Assembly: GCF_049532985.1 (NCBI RefSeq)
Contig: NZ_CP186693.1
Coordinates: forward strand, 2,542,001-2,606,000
Reading direction: 5' to 3'
Source of the DNA: Promicromonospora sp049532985
GTDB lineage: Bacteria; Actinomycetota; Actinomycetes; Actinomycetales; Cellulomonadaceae
Length of the DNA: 64,000 nucleotides
Part shown: positions 8,530-17,028 of the stretch, one piece after another
Layout: every line of letters begins with the position of its first letter
How positions within the stretch are numbered: position 1 is the first letter of the stretch
Program-made: the position numbers and the translations under genes
The notes under the pieces: generated by a model
Told to the model about the DNA's origin: nothing
Database searches by the model: none
Seen by the model: the letters and a program-made list of their open reading frames with translations, nothing else

Positions 8530-9728
8530 GCGGCCGGTGCCCCGGTGATCACGCTCATCGACTTCTCCAGCTCGGCCTCGATGGAGGCCAGCAGGCGCTC
8601 CTCGACGGACGGGACGCCGATCTCGTGGATGAGCTCGGCGAAGAAGCCGCGCACGACCAGGCGACGGGCCTCGATCTCGGGGATGCCCCGGGCCTGGAGG
8701 TAGAAGAGCTGCTCGTCGTCGAACCGGCCGGTGGCGCTGGCGTGGCCCGCGCCGGCGATCTCGCCGGTCTCGATCTCGAGGTTCGGCACCGAGTCCGCAC
8801 GCGCGCCGTCCGTGAGGACCAGGTTGCGGTTGAGCTCGTAGGTGTCGGTGTTCTCGGCGTTCGCGCGGATCAGCACGTCGCCCACCCACACGGTGTGCGC
8901 GCCGGAGCCCTGCAGGGCGCCCTTGTAGGTCACGCGGGACTTGCAGTCCGGCACCGCGTGGTCCACGAAGAGGCGGTGCTCCTGGTGCTGGTCGGTGTCC
9001 GCGAAGTAGAGGCCCACCATCTCGACCTCACCGCCCGTGGCGGTGAACTCGGCGTCCGGCGTGATGCGCACGACGTCGCCGCCGAACGTCACCACGACGT
9101 GCTTGAGCTTCGCGTCGCGGCCCAGGCGGGCCCGGTGCGAGGAGGCGTGCACGGCGCCGTCGGCCCAGTCCTGGACGCTGACGACGGTCAGGTGCGCGCC
9201 GTCCTCGACCACGATCTCGACGGTCTCGGCGAGCGAGCCGACGCCGTTGTGGTCGATGACCACCACGGCCTCCGAGTGCTGCTCGGCGCGGACCAGCACG
9301 TGGGCCGCGGTCGCGTCGGACGAGACGCCCTCCAGGCGCACGGACGTCACCTCGGAGGCCACGGCCTCCTTCGGGATCGTCACGATCGTGGCCTGCTCGA
9401 ACGCGTTCCACGCCGTGACGGCGGTGCGGTCGCCGGGCTTGCCGGCGGTGCCCAGGCGGGCGTCGTCACGGGCGACGGTCTCCACCGTCACCTCGGGGGC
9501 CGGGGCCACCTCGACGGTGACACCCGAGGTGCCCAGGTCCGCCTGGAACAGCGGCTGGAGGCGGTCCGCCGGGGAGAAGCGCCACTCCTCCTCGCGGCCG
9601 TGCGGGACAGGGATGTCCTCCAGGGAGAACGACGTGAGGCGCTCTGCTCGCGAGCCCTGGGGCTTGACGGCGCCGTGGGAGTGGGCGCCGTCGGCAACAG
9701 CGCGCGAGTGATCGGTCGTGAGAGTCAT
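8526..9728 (-). CDS. sufD: SufD scaffold subunit
   Basis: A 400-residue protein of the SufB/SufD beta-helix family. The family C-terminal signature is seen in LVVRGFFAELIHEIGVP, and the middle is the repetitive beta-helix. SufD pairs with SufB and with two SufC ATPases in the cytoplasmic SufBC2D complex, which builds Fe-S clusters and is also linked to iron entry. ATG 9728 follows the sufB stop by a single base, and the 3' end overlaps the Rieske gene by 4 bases. Confidence 0.95.
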   Translation of the reverse strand: MTLTTDHSRAVADGAHSHGAVKPQGSRAERLTSFSLEDIPVPHGREEEWRFSPADRLQPLFQADLGTSGVTVEVAPAPEVTVETVARDDARLGTAGKPGDRTAVTAWNAFEQATIVTIPKEAVASEVTSVRLEGVSSDATAAHVLVRAEQHSEAVVVIDHNGVGSLAETVEIVVEDGAHLTVVSVQDWADGAVHASSHRARLGRDAKLKHVVVTFGGDVVRITPDAEFTATGGEVEMVGLYFADTDQHQEHRLFVDHAVPDCKSRVTYKGALQGSGAHTVWVGDVLIRANAENTDTYELNRNLVLTDGARADSVPNLEIETGEIAGAGHASATGRFDDEQLFYLQARGIPEIEARRLVVRGFFAELIHEIGVPSVEERLLASIEAELEKSMSVITGAPAA

Positions 9729-9729
9729 G

Positions 9730-11166
9730 TCAGCCGACGGACCCTTCCATCTGCAGCTCGATGAGGCGGTTGAGCTCGAGCGCGTACTCCATGGGCAGCT
9801 CGCGCGCGATGGGCTCGACGAACCCGCGCACGATCATGGCCATGGCCTCGGTCTCCTCCATACCCCGGGACATGAGGTAGAACAGCTGGTCCTCGCTCAC
9901 CCGCGAGACCGTGGCCTCGTGCCCCATGGACACGTCGTCCTCGCGGACGTCCACGTACGGGTAGGTGTCGCTGCGGGAGATCTGGTCCACCAGCAGCGCG
10001 TCGCAGAGGACGTTGGACGCGGAGTGGGAGGCGCCCTCGAGCACCTGCACCAGACCGCGGTACGACGTGCGGCCGCCGCCGCGCGCCACGGACTTGCTGA
10101 CGATCGACGAGGACGTGTTCGGCGCCGCGTGGACCATCTTGGCGCCGGCGTCCTGGTGCTGGCCCTCGCCCGCGAAGGCGATGGACAGCGTCTCGCCGCG
10201 GGCGTGCTCGCCCAGCAGGTAGATCGCCGGGTACTTCATGGTGACCTTCGAGCCGATGTTGCCGTCGACCCACTCCATGGTGGCGCCCTCGGCAGCGGTG
10301 GCCCGCTTGGTGACCAGGTTGTACACGTTGTTCGACCAGTTCTGGATCGTCGTGTAGCGAACGCGCGCGTTCTTCTTGACGACGATCTCGACCACCGCGG
10401 AGTGCAGCGAGTCGGACGTGTAGATCGGGGCGGTGCAGCCCTCGACGTAGTGCACGTACGAGCCCTCGTCCGCGATGATCAGCGTGCGCTCGAACTGGCC
10501 CATGTTCTCGGTGTTGATCCGGAAGTAGGCCTGCAGCGGGATCTCCACGTGCACGCCCGGCGGCACGTAGACGAACGACCCGCCGGACCACACGGCCGAG
10601 TTCAGCGCGGCGAACTTGTTGTCGCCCGCCGGGATGACCGTGCCGAAGTACTCCTGGAAGAGCTCCGGGTAGTCGCGCAGGCCCGTGTCGGTGTCGACGA
10701 AGATGACGCCCTGCTCCTCCAGGTCCTCACGGATCTGGTGGTAGACGACCTCGGACTCGTACTGGGCCGCGACACCCGCGACGAGGCGCTGCTTCTCCGC
10801 CTCCGGGATGCCGAGCTTGTCGTAGGTGGCCTTGATGTCCTCGGGCAGCTCCTCCCAGGAGGTGGCCTGCTTCTCCGTGGACCGCACGAAGTACTTGATC
10901 TTGTCGAAGTCGATGCCCGACAGGTCGGAGCCCCAGCTCGGCATCGGCTTCTTGCCGAACAGGCGCAGCGCCTTGAGACGCTGGTTCAGCATCCACTCGG
11001 GCTCCTTCTTCAGGGCCGAGATGTTGCGGACCACGTCCTCGTTCAGGCCACGCTGGGCGATCGCGCCGGCTTCGTCGCTGTCGTGCCAGCCGTACTCGTA
11101 GGCGCCGATGCTGGCGATGATCTCGTCGTCGGAGCGCTGCTCTGGCGCTTGCGTTTCTGCGCTCAT
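9730..11166 (-). CDS. sufB: SufB scaffold subunit
   Basis: A 478-residue scaffold protein on which new Fe-S clusters form. Typical SufB blocks are visible: ALNSAVWSGGSFVYVPPGVH, the EGCTAP segment with a conserved Cys, and the C-terminal SRGMEETEAMAMIVRGFVEP. Start: ATG 11166, whose A is shared with the last base of the sufR stop codon (TGATG), giving translational coupling. A longer frame to 11313 runs inside sufR and is rejected. Length matches the actinobacterial family. Confidence 0.96.
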   Translation of the reverse strand: MSAETQAPEQRSDDEIIASIGAYEYGWHDSDEAGAIAQRGLNEDVVRNISALKKEPEWMLNQRLKALRLFGKKPMPSWGSDLSGIDFDKIKYFVRSTEKQATSWEELPEDIKATYDKLGIPEAEKQRLVAGVAAQYESEVVYHQIREDLEEQGVIFVDTDTGLRDYPELFQEYFGTVIPAGDNKFAALNSAVWSGGSFVYVPPGVHVEIPLQAYFRINTENMGQFERTLIIADEGSYVHYVEGCTAPIYTSDSLHSAVVEIVVKKNARVRYTTIQNWSNNVYNLVTKRATAAEGATMEWVDGNIGSKVTMKYPAIYLLGEHARGETLSIAFAGEGQHQDAGAKMVHAAPNTSSSIVSKSVARGGGRTSYRGLVQVLEGASHSASNVLCDALLVDQISRSDTYPYVDVREDDVSMGHEATVSRVSEDQLFYLMSRGMEETEAMAMIVRGFVEPIARELPMEYALELNRLIELQMEGSVG

Positions 11167-11912
11167 CACTTTCCTTCGGTGGGGGTCGTGGCGGGAGTGG
11201 TCAGGTGCACGGGGATGTTCGTGGTGCAGGCGTGCGCGCCGCCCGCGATGGTCGCGAGCCGTTGCACGTGCGAGCCGAGCAGCTCGCTGAACGCGCGGGC
11301 CTCCTGCTCGCACAGCTCCGGGAACTCCTCGGCCACGTGCTGGACCGGGCAGTGCCCCTGGCAGAGCTGGACGGCCGGGGCCACGACACCGGCCGTGGGG
11401 CCGGTCAGCGGCGCCGGGACCGGACGCACGGAGGCGGCGTAACCGTCCGCAGACAGGAGCTGGACGAGCTGGGCCGCCCGCCCCTCGGCGGTGTCGGCCG
11501 TGAGGTGCGGGGCGTAGCTGCGGGCGACGGCGTCGAACCGCTGCCGGGCGAAGCCGGCCACGGCATCGCTGCCGCCCGTGTCCCGCAGGAACCGCAGGAC
11601 CTGCCGGGCGATCTCCTGGTAGCCGCCCGCGAGCTCGGACTGGCCGCCGCTCGTGACGACGTACCGGCGGGCCGGGCGACCGCGGCGCGGCGCACCCGAC
11701 GGCAAGGCCTCGTGGACCGTGATCTTGCCGTCCTCCTCCAGGAGGGTGAGGTGCCGGCGCACGGCCGGGGCCGTCAGCTCCAGGACCGCGGCGAGCGCGC
11801 CGGCCGTGACCGGGCCGCGAGACGCCACGAGCTCGAGCACCCGCCGGCGGGTGGTGCCGTCGGTCTCGTGGCTCGCCACGTGGCCGGCCGCCACCTGCGT
11901 CGGTGCGCTCAT
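11166..11912 (-). CDS. sufR: SufR-type repressor of the suf operon
   Basis: A 248-residue regulator. It has an N-terminal winged helix (about residues 20-85, with TAGALAAVLELTAPAVRRHL as the recognition region) and a C-terminal Cys-rich part, CQGHCPVQHVAEEFPELC, that should bind an Fe-S cluster. The family represses its own suf operon when clusters are sufficient. Start: ATG 11912 with GGGGAGG 8 bases upstream; GTG at 11921 overlaps that ribosome site and is less likely. It is the first gene of the operon and stands behind a promoter with a matching palindrome. Confidence 0.9.
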   Translation of the reverse strand: MSAPTQVAAGHVASHETDGTTRRRVLELVASRGPVTAGALAAVLELTAPAVRRHLTLLEEDGKITVHEALPSGAPRRGRPARRYVVTSGGQSELAGGYQEIARQVLRFLRDTGGSDAVAGFARQRFDAVARSYAPHLTADTAEGRAAQLVQLLSADGYAASVRPVPAPLTGPTAGVVAPAVQLCQGHCPVQHVAEEFPELCEQEARAFSELLGSHVQRLATIAGGAHACTTNIPVHLTTPATTPTEGK

Positions 11913-11989
11913 GCTGGTCACCTCCCCGTCGGTCCCGGGGCAGACCTCACCCCGCGTACGTACGCCCTCGCGAGCGCCTGTGCTTTTGA

Positions 11990-12022
11990 GAACATCCTTG
12001 TTCCCTAATTCGAGATGCGCAA
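11990..12022 (-). promoter_or_regulatory. suf promoter with an operator over the -10 box
   Basis: On the minus strand TTGCGC (12017-12022) and AAGGAT (11994-11999) are 17 bases apart. The palindrome GAACA-N4-TGTTC (11990-12003) covers the whole -10 box. Repressor bound there would block RNA polymerase, which fits autorepression by SufR encoded directly downstream. The site itself is not proven. Confidence 0.6.
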
Positions 12023-12120
12023 GGAAGGCGAGCCTCAGTTACCGCCGATCGCGACACATCTCACACGGACGGCACACACCCGGCGCACCCACCGCGACGA
12101 CGACGCCTCCGGCCGCCGCC

Positions 12121-12126
12121 TACGAT
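12121..12126 (+). promoter_or_regulatory. -10 box of a leaderless transcript
   Basis: TACGAT ends 6 bases before the GTG start at 12133, so transcription should begin at or next to the start codon. No Shine-Dalgarno sequence is present and no clear -35 box is seen. Confidence 0.5.
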
Positions 12127-12132
12127 TGTGCG

Positions 12133-13125
12133 GTGCCCTTGCCCGACGCGCCCGCGATCGACCCCGCCCAGGCGGCCACCGCGGACGCCACCACCAGCCC
12201 CGCCGGCCCCGCCGTCCAGGTGCGCGGCCTCGTCAAGCGCTACGACGGCCGCGCCGTCGTGGACGGCCTCGACCTCGTCGCACGACCGGGCGCCGTCACC
12301 GCCGTGCTGGGCCCCAACGGCGCGGGCAAGACCACCACGATCGAGTGCTGCGAGGGCCTGCGCTCCCCCGACGCCGGCACCGTGCGCGTGCTCGGCCTCG
12401 ACCCCGTCGCCGACGCCCGTGCCCTGCGGCCGCGCGTCGGCGTCATGCTGCAGGACGGCGGCCTGCCCACCGGGGTGCGCGCGCTGGAGCTGCTGCGCCA
12501 CGTCTCCGCCATGTACGCCGCACCGCGCGCCGTCGGCGAGCTCGCCGACCGCCTCGGCCTGCACGCCTTCGCCCGCACCACGGTGCGCCGCCTGTCCGGC
12601 GGGCAGCGGCAGCGTGTGGCGCTCGCCGCCGCGGTGATCGGCCGGCCCGAGGTCGTGTTCCTCGACGAGCCCAGCGCCGGCATGGACCCGCAGAGCCGGC
12701 GCGCCGTCTGGGACCTCGTGCGCGAGCTGCGGGCCGACGGCGTCGCCATCGTGCTCACCACCCACCTGATGGACGAGGCCGCCGACCTGGCCGACCACGT
12801 GCATGTCGTCGACCACGGCCGGGTGATCGCGTCGGGCACGGTCCGCGAGCTGACGGACGGCGGCGCCGGCCCGGCCTCGATCCGCGTGGAGGCCACGCCC
12901 GGCCTGGACCTCACCCCGCTCCGCACCACCCTCCGCCCGGGCGAGTGGGTGGTCGGCGAGGGCGAGCCCGGGGTGTACACCGTGACCGGGCCCGTCGACC
13001 CGGCGGCGCTCGCCGCCGTGACCGGGTGGCTCGCCGGACAGGGCGTGCTCGCCCGGTCGGTCACCACGGGCAGCCGGACGCTCGAGGACGTGTTCCTCGA
13101 CCTCACCGGGAGGAACCTGCGATGA
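12133..13125 (+). CDS. ABC-2 type transporter, ATPase subunit
   Basis: A 330-residue ATPase with Walker A GPNGAGKTTTIECCEG (about residues 58-73), signature RRLSGGQRQRVALAAA, Walker B VVFLDEPSAGMD and the switch His in LTTHLMDEA. The extra C-terminal domain of about 90 residues is typical of the exporter ATPases in the CcmA/DrrA group. The permease follows with an ATGA overlap, so the two form one exporter; the cargo is unknown. Start: GTG 12133, chosen because of the -10 box just upstream and the lack of homology before it. It is divergent from sufR. Confidence 0.9.
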   Translation: MPLPDAPAIDPAQAATADATTSPAGPAVQVRGLVKRYDGRAVVDGLDLVARPGAVTAVLGPNGAGKTTTIECCEGLRSPDAGTVRVLGLDPVADARALRPRVGVMLQDGGLPTGVRALELLRHVSAMYAAPRAVGELADRLGLHAFARTTVRRLSGGQRQRVALAAAVIGRPEVVFLDEPSAGMDPQSRRAVWDLVRELRADGVAIVLTTHLMDEAADLADHVHVVDHGRVIASGTVRELTDGGAGPASIRVEATPGLDLTPLRTTLRPGEWVVGEGEPGVYTVTGPVDPAALAAVTGWLAGQGVLARSVTTGSRTLEDVFLDLTGRNLR

Positions 13126-13919
13126 GCACCGACACGGCGCCCGCCACGCCCGCTGCCGTACCCGCAGCACGCGCCGCCGCCGCTCCCGTGGTGCGCCGGA
13201 TCGCGGCCCAGGCGTCCTTCGAGACCCGGGCGATCCTGCGCAACGGCGAGCAGCTCCTGGTGACGATCGTGCTGCCGGTGCTGGTCCTGGTGGCCCTCGT
13301 GCGCACGTCGTTCATCGACCTGGACACGCACGGGCTCTCGCGCGTCGACTTCGTGACGCCCGGCGTGCTCGCGCTGGCCGTGATGTCCACGGCGTTCACG
13401 TCCCAGGCCATCGCCACCGCGTTCGACCGGCGCAACGGCGTGCTGCGGCTCATGGCCACGACGCCGCTCGGCCGCACCGGGCTGCTGGCCGGCAAGGTGC
13501 TCGGCGTGCTCGCCGTCGAGGTGGTGCAGGTGGTCGTCATCGCCGGCGTCGCCCTGGCCCTCGGGTGGCAGCCCGAGCTGGGGGCACTGCCCGCCGTGCT
13601 CGGCGCGGGGCTGCTGGGCACCGCCGCGTTCACGGCCCTGGCCCTGCTGCTGGCGGGGACCTTGCGCGCGGAGGGTGTGCTCGCCGTGGCCAACCTCGTG
13701 CTCGTGCTGCTCACGGTGGGCGGCGGGGTGCTGCTGCCCGCGCAGCAGCTCGCAGGACCGCTCGCGCACGCGGCGGTGCTGCTGCCGTCCGGCGCGCTGG
13801 GCGAGGCGATGCGCGGCGCGCTGCTGCACGGCGCCGTACCCCCGTTCTCGGTAGTGGTGCTGCTGGCCTGGACGGCGGCGCTGGGAGCCGGGGCCGCTCG
13901 GTTGTTCCGCTGGCACTGA
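13122..13919 (+). CDS. ABC-2 type transporter, permease subunit
   Basis: A 265-residue membrane protein with about six hydrophobic segments (for example LLVTIVLPVLVLVALV, VLAVEVVQVVVIAGVALAL, VLAVANLVLVLLTVGGGVL). The ABC-2 family motif is in FDRRNGVLRLMATTPLGR. It pairs with the ATPase just upstream. ATG 13122 overlaps the ATPase stop in ATGA. The first 30 residues are Ala/Pro-rich and probably cytoplasmic. Which compound the pair exports cannot be seen. Confidence 0.9.
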   Translation: MSTDTAPATPAAVPAARAAAAPVVRRIAAQASFETRAILRNGEQLLVTIVLPVLVLVALVRTSFIDLDTHGLSRVDFVTPGVLALAVMSTAFTSQAIATAFDRRNGVLRLMATTPLGRTGLLAGKVLGVLAVEVVQVVVIAGVALALGWQPELGALPAVLGAGLLGTAAFTALALLLAGTLRAEGVLAVANLVLVLLTVGGGVLLPAQQLAGPLAHAAVLLPSGALGEAMRGALLHGAVPPFSVVVLLAWTAALGAGAARLFRWH

Positions 13920-13983
13920 GCCGGCGTCCGGGCCCTGCGGGGCACCGCGCCCGGGGCTCGTCGGGGGAAACGCGTACCTCACC

Positions 13984-14044
13984 TCATACGCGGGAGGTAT
14001 GACCTTTTCGTGGGGTTGGCGGGTGAAATTCGCCCATTTAGGGT
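13984..14044 (+). promoter_or_regulatory. promoter of the secreted subtilase, with upstream hairpin
   Basis: TTGGCG (14016-14021) and TAGGGT (14039-14044) are exactly 17 bases apart, followed by a leader of about 25 bases to GTG 14076. Upstream, TCATAC (13984-13989) and GTATGA (13997-14002) form an inverted repeat with a 7-base gap that could be a regulator site or the end signal of the ABC operon. Confidence 0.55.
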
Positions 14045-14075
14045 TCACTTCACCTACATTCCCCAGGGAGGCAGC

Positions 14076-15290
14076 GTGACTTCCACTCACAGCAACCGCC
14101 GTCGGCTGATCGTCGGTGCCGGTATCGCCCTCGCCCTCGCGGCGGCCCCGGCCGCAGCGGCCGTGGCCTCGGCGACGCCGGACGAGGCGCCGGCACCCGT
14201 CGCGGGCGCGCTGGTCGAGGACTCGTACATCGTGGTCCTCAAGGACAGCGATGTCAGCGAGAGCCAGGTCCGCAGCACCGCCAGCAGCCTGGTGCAGGAG
14301 TACGGCGGCCAGGTGCGCCACTCGTACACGAACGCGGTGCGCGGCTTCTCCGCGTCGATGTCGGCGGCACAGGCCGAGCGGCTCGAGGCCGACCCGTCGG
14401 TCGCGTACGTCGAGCAGAACCGCGTCATGACGGCCACCGACACGCAGTCACCGGTGCCTTCCTGGGGCCTGGACCGGATCGACCAGGAGAGCCTGCCGCT
14501 GGACGACTCGTACACGTACGGGAACTCCGGCAGCGGCGTCACCGCCTACATCGTCGACACGGGCATCCTCACCACCCACGAGGACTTCGGCGGCCGTGCG
14601 GTCAGCGGTACCGACACCGTGGACAACGACGACGACGCCACCGACTGCGCGGGCCACGGCACGCACGTCGCGGGCACGGTCGGCGGGGCGGCGCACGGCG
14701 TGGCCAAGGAGGTCTCGCTCGTCGCGGTCCGCGTGCTGGACTGCAGCGGTTCGGGCACCTACGACGGCGTCATCGCCGGCATCGACTGGGTGACCGCCGA
14801 CCACGAGGCCGGCGAGCCGGCCGTGGCCAACATGTCGCTCGGCGGCGGCTTCTCGCAGGCCGTGAACGACGCCGTGTCCGCCGCCGTCGCCGACGGTGTC
14901 ACGTTCGCCCTGGCGGCGGGCAACGACTACGCGGCCGACGCGTGCGACGGCTCGCCGGGCTCCACCCCGGAGGCCCTCACGGTCGGTGCCACCGAGGACA
15001 CGGACGCCCGTGCCGAGTACTCGAACATCGGCAGCTGCGTGGACATCTTCGCGCCGGGCAGCGACATCACGTCGGCCTGGTACACCGGGGACACCGCCAC
15101 CAACACCATCAGCGGTACCTCGATGGCCACGCCGCACGTCGCGGGCGCCGCAGCGCTCGTCCTCGGCGGCAACCCGGCCGCGACGCCGGCCGAGGTCGGC
15201 GACGCGCTGACGGGCTCCGCGCTGCAGGACGTCGTGACCGACCCGGGCACGGGCTCGCCGAACCTGCTGCTGAACGTCAGCGGTCTCTGA
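14076..15290 (+). CDS. secreted subtilisin-like serine protease (peptidase S8)
   Basis: A 404-residue preproenzyme. It has a signal peptide (basic start, then a hydrophobic run to ASA about residue 30), an I9 inhibitor propeptide (from DSYIVVLKD to AYVEQN) and a proteinase K-like catalytic domain. The triad is Asp in YIVDTGI, His in GHGTHVAGT and Ser in SGTSMATPHVAGA; the oxyanion Asn is in ALAAGNDYA. It ends right after the catalytic domain with no extra binding modules. Start: GTG 14076 after AGGGAGG. It should be exported, self-processed and degrade extracellular protein. Confidence 0.95.
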   Translation: MTSTHSNRRRLIVGAGIALALAAAPAAAAVASATPDEAPAPVAGALVEDSYIVVLKDSDVSESQVRSTASSLVQEYGGQVRHSYTNAVRGFSASMSAAQAERLEADPSVAYVEQNRVMTATDTQSPVPSWGLDRIDQESLPLDDSYTYGNSGSGVTAYIVDTGILTTHEDFGGRAVSGTDTVDNDDDATDCAGHGTHVAGTVGGAAHGVAKEVSLVAVRVLDCSGSGTYDGVIAGIDWVTADHEAGEPAVANMSLGGGFSQAVNDAVSAAVADGVTFALAAGNDYAADACDGSPGSTPEALTVGATEDTDARAEYSNIGSCVDIFAPGSDITSAWYTGDTATNTISGTSMATPHVAGAAALVLGGNPAATPAEVGDALTGSALQDVVTDPGTGSPNLLLNVSGL

Positions 15291-15303
15291 CCCCAGGACC
15301 CCT

Positions 15304-15343
15304 GTCGGACGCTCAGGTCACCCAGGTGACCTGAGCGTCCGAC
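15304..15343 (+). terminator. strong hairpin terminator after the protease
   Basis: Two perfect 19-base arms, 15304-15322 and 15325-15343, with only CA between them, start 14 bases after the protease stop codon. There is no T-run. The symmetry means it could also act on transcripts from the other strand. Confidence 0.7.
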
Positions 15344-15419
15344 GCGTCCTGACAGCTCGTCGGCAAAGAATCACACCCGGTGCGGCACCGGCACGGAAGG
15401 CGACGGCGCCCACGGGCAC

Positions 15420-15425
15420 TAGCGT
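15420..15425 (+). promoter_or_regulatory. -10 box of a leaderless transcript before ctaA
   Basis: TAGCGT ends 6 bases before GTG 15432, the same spacing as at 12121-12126. No ribosome-binding site lies in between. Confidence 0.5.
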
Positions 15426-15431
15426 GGACCC

Positions 15432-16355
15432 GTGACCGCACCCGCAGCCCCCACCTCCTGGCTCCACGCGCTCCCCGCGCGTGTGGACCGCATTCGCCAC
15501 TGGACCCGCGCCGTCCTGATCGCGAACCTGATCGGCCAGATCGGCATCATCGGCACCGGTGGCGCCGTGCGCCTGACCGACTCGGGCCTGGGCTGCTCCA
15601 CCTGGCCGCAGTGCGAGCCGGGCAGCTTCACGCCGCAGTTCCACGAGGCGACGACGCTGCACCCGTACATCGAGTTCGGCAACCGCACGCTGACCGGTGT
15701 GCTGGGGGTCATCGCGGTGCTGCTCGCGGTGTTGGTGTGCACCGACCTGAAGCGGTCCGCGTCGTACCGGATGCTCGGCCTGGCGCCGATCGTGCTGGTG
15801 ATGATGCAGGCCCTGATCGGCGGCATCGTGGTGCTCCTCCACCTGCACCCCGGCTGGGTGTCCCTGCACTTCGGCGTCTCGGGCGCGCTGGTCGCGTTCT
15901 CCCTCTACCTGTTGCACCGGCACGGCGAGGGCGACGGCGCCCCGCGGCTCGTGGTCTCCCCGCGCGTGCGCAACCTGGCCTGGGCGCTGGCAGGGCTGAC
16001 CGCCGTCGTCGTGGTGCTCGGCGTGCTGACCACCGGGGCCGGCCCGCACAGCGGTGACTCCGAGGTGGGCTACCGGTTCGCCATCGACCCGGCGCTCCTG
16101 ACCAGGTGGCACGCCGCTGCGGTGTGGGCGTTCACGATCGTGCTGGTGGGGTTCCTCGCGGCGGTGCGCCGCGGGCCCGCCGCCGTGCGGCGTGCGGCCG
16201 TGCTCCTGCTGGTGATCACGCTGGCGCAGGGCGCCATCGGATACGTCCAGTACTTCACCGACCTGCCGGAGCTGCTGGTCGGGCTGCACATGATCGGCGC
16301 CGCCGCACTCATCGCGGGCACCACCCGGGTGTGGCTCACGACCCGGGTGCGCTGA
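15432..16355 (+). CDS. ctaA: heme A synthase (CtaA/COX15)
   Basis: A 307-residue integral membrane enzyme that oxidises the methyl group of heme O to give heme A for cytochrome c oxidase. Eight membrane spans are visible. Heme-ligand His residues occur in FHEATTLHPYIEFGNR, WVSLHFGVSG, LTRWHAAAVW and LVGLHMIGAA. An extracytoplasmic Cys pair is in GLGCSTWPQCEPG, as in the Gram-positive type. Start: GTG 15432, leaderless by its -10 box. Its 3' end overlaps the convergent response regulator gene by 20 bases. Confidence 0.93.
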   Translation: MTAPAAPTSWLHALPARVDRIRHWTRAVLIANLIGQIGIIGTGGAVRLTDSGLGCSTWPQCEPGSFTPQFHEATTLHPYIEFGNRTLTGVLGVIAVLLAVLVCTDLKRSASYRMLGLAPIVLVMMQALIGGIVVLLHLHPGWVSLHFGVSGALVAFSLYLLHRHGEGDGAPRLVVSPRVRNLAWALAGLTAVVVVLGVLTTGAGPHSGDSEVGYRFAIDPALLTRWHAAAVWAFTIVLVGFLAAVRRGPAAVRRAAVLLLVITLAQGAIGYVQYFTDLPELLVGLHMIGAAALIAGTTRVWLTTRVR

Positions 16356-17028
16356 GCGCGTCACCCGCGGACCCGACCAGGCCGTGCTCGTACGCCGCGA
16401 TGACGAGCTGCGCGCGGTCACGGGCGTGCAGCTTGGCCAGCAGACTGCCGATGTGCGACTTGACCGTGCCCCTCGAGATCGTGAGCGCCGTGCCGATCTC
16501 GTCGTTGGACAGGCCGCGGCCGACCTGCGTCAGCACCTCGGTCTCGCGCTCGGTCAGCACGTCCGGACCGCGCGCCGGCCGCGCCGGTCCGGGCCGGTCC
16601 AGGTAGTGGGCCACCAGGCGCTGCAGGATGCTCGGCGCGAAGAGTGACTCGCCCGCGCGCGTACGCCGGACGGCGTCCACCAGCCGCTCGGGTTCCGCGT
16701 CCTTGAGGAGAAACCCGCTGGCTCCCGCCCGCAGGGCGGCGTGCACGTGCTCGTCGAGCTCGAACATGCTGAGCACCAGCACACGTGTCCCCGCCAGGGC
16801 CGGGTCGGCGACGATGCCGCGGGTCGCGTCGATGCCGTCACCGTCGGGCATCCGGATGTCCATGAGCACGACGTCGGGCCGCAGCCGGGCCGCCTGCGCC
16901 ACGGCGGTGGCACCCGTGTGGGCCTCGCCCACGACCGTGAGGTCGGGCGCCCCGTCGATGACGAGCCGCAGGCTGTGCCGGATGAGGGGCTGGTCGTCCA
17001 CCACGAGCACCCTGGTCCGGTCGCTCAT
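16336..17028 (-). CDS. NarL/LuxR-type response regulator
   Basis: A 230-residue regulator. The receiver domain has the acidic pair in VLVVDDQP, the phospho-acceptor Asp in VVLMDIRMPDGDG and Lys in FLLKDAEP. The C-terminal LuxR helix-turn-helix runs through LTERETEVLTQVGRGLSNDE and TISRGTVKSHIGSLLAKL. ATG 17028 overlaps the stop of the histidine kinase gene in ATGA, so the two are made together. The probable target is the divergent ABC operon, whose control region carries repeated motifs. Confidence 0.93.
   Translation of the reverse strand: MSDRTRVLVVDDQPLIRHSLRLVIDGAPDLTVVGEAHTGATAVAQAARLRPDVVLMDIRMPDGDGIDATRGIVADPALAGTRVLVLSMFELDEHVHAALRAGASGFLLKDAEPERLVDAVRRTRAGESLFAPSILQRLVAHYLDRPGPARPARGPDVLTERETEVLTQVGRGLSNDEIGTALTISRGTVKSHIGSLLAKLHARDRAQLVIAAYEHGLVGSAGDALSAPGS

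Noticed and set aside
12240..14321. 693-residue minus-strand reading frame
   Set aside because: It lies opposite the ABC-2 pair, which has full Walker motifs and coupled starts.
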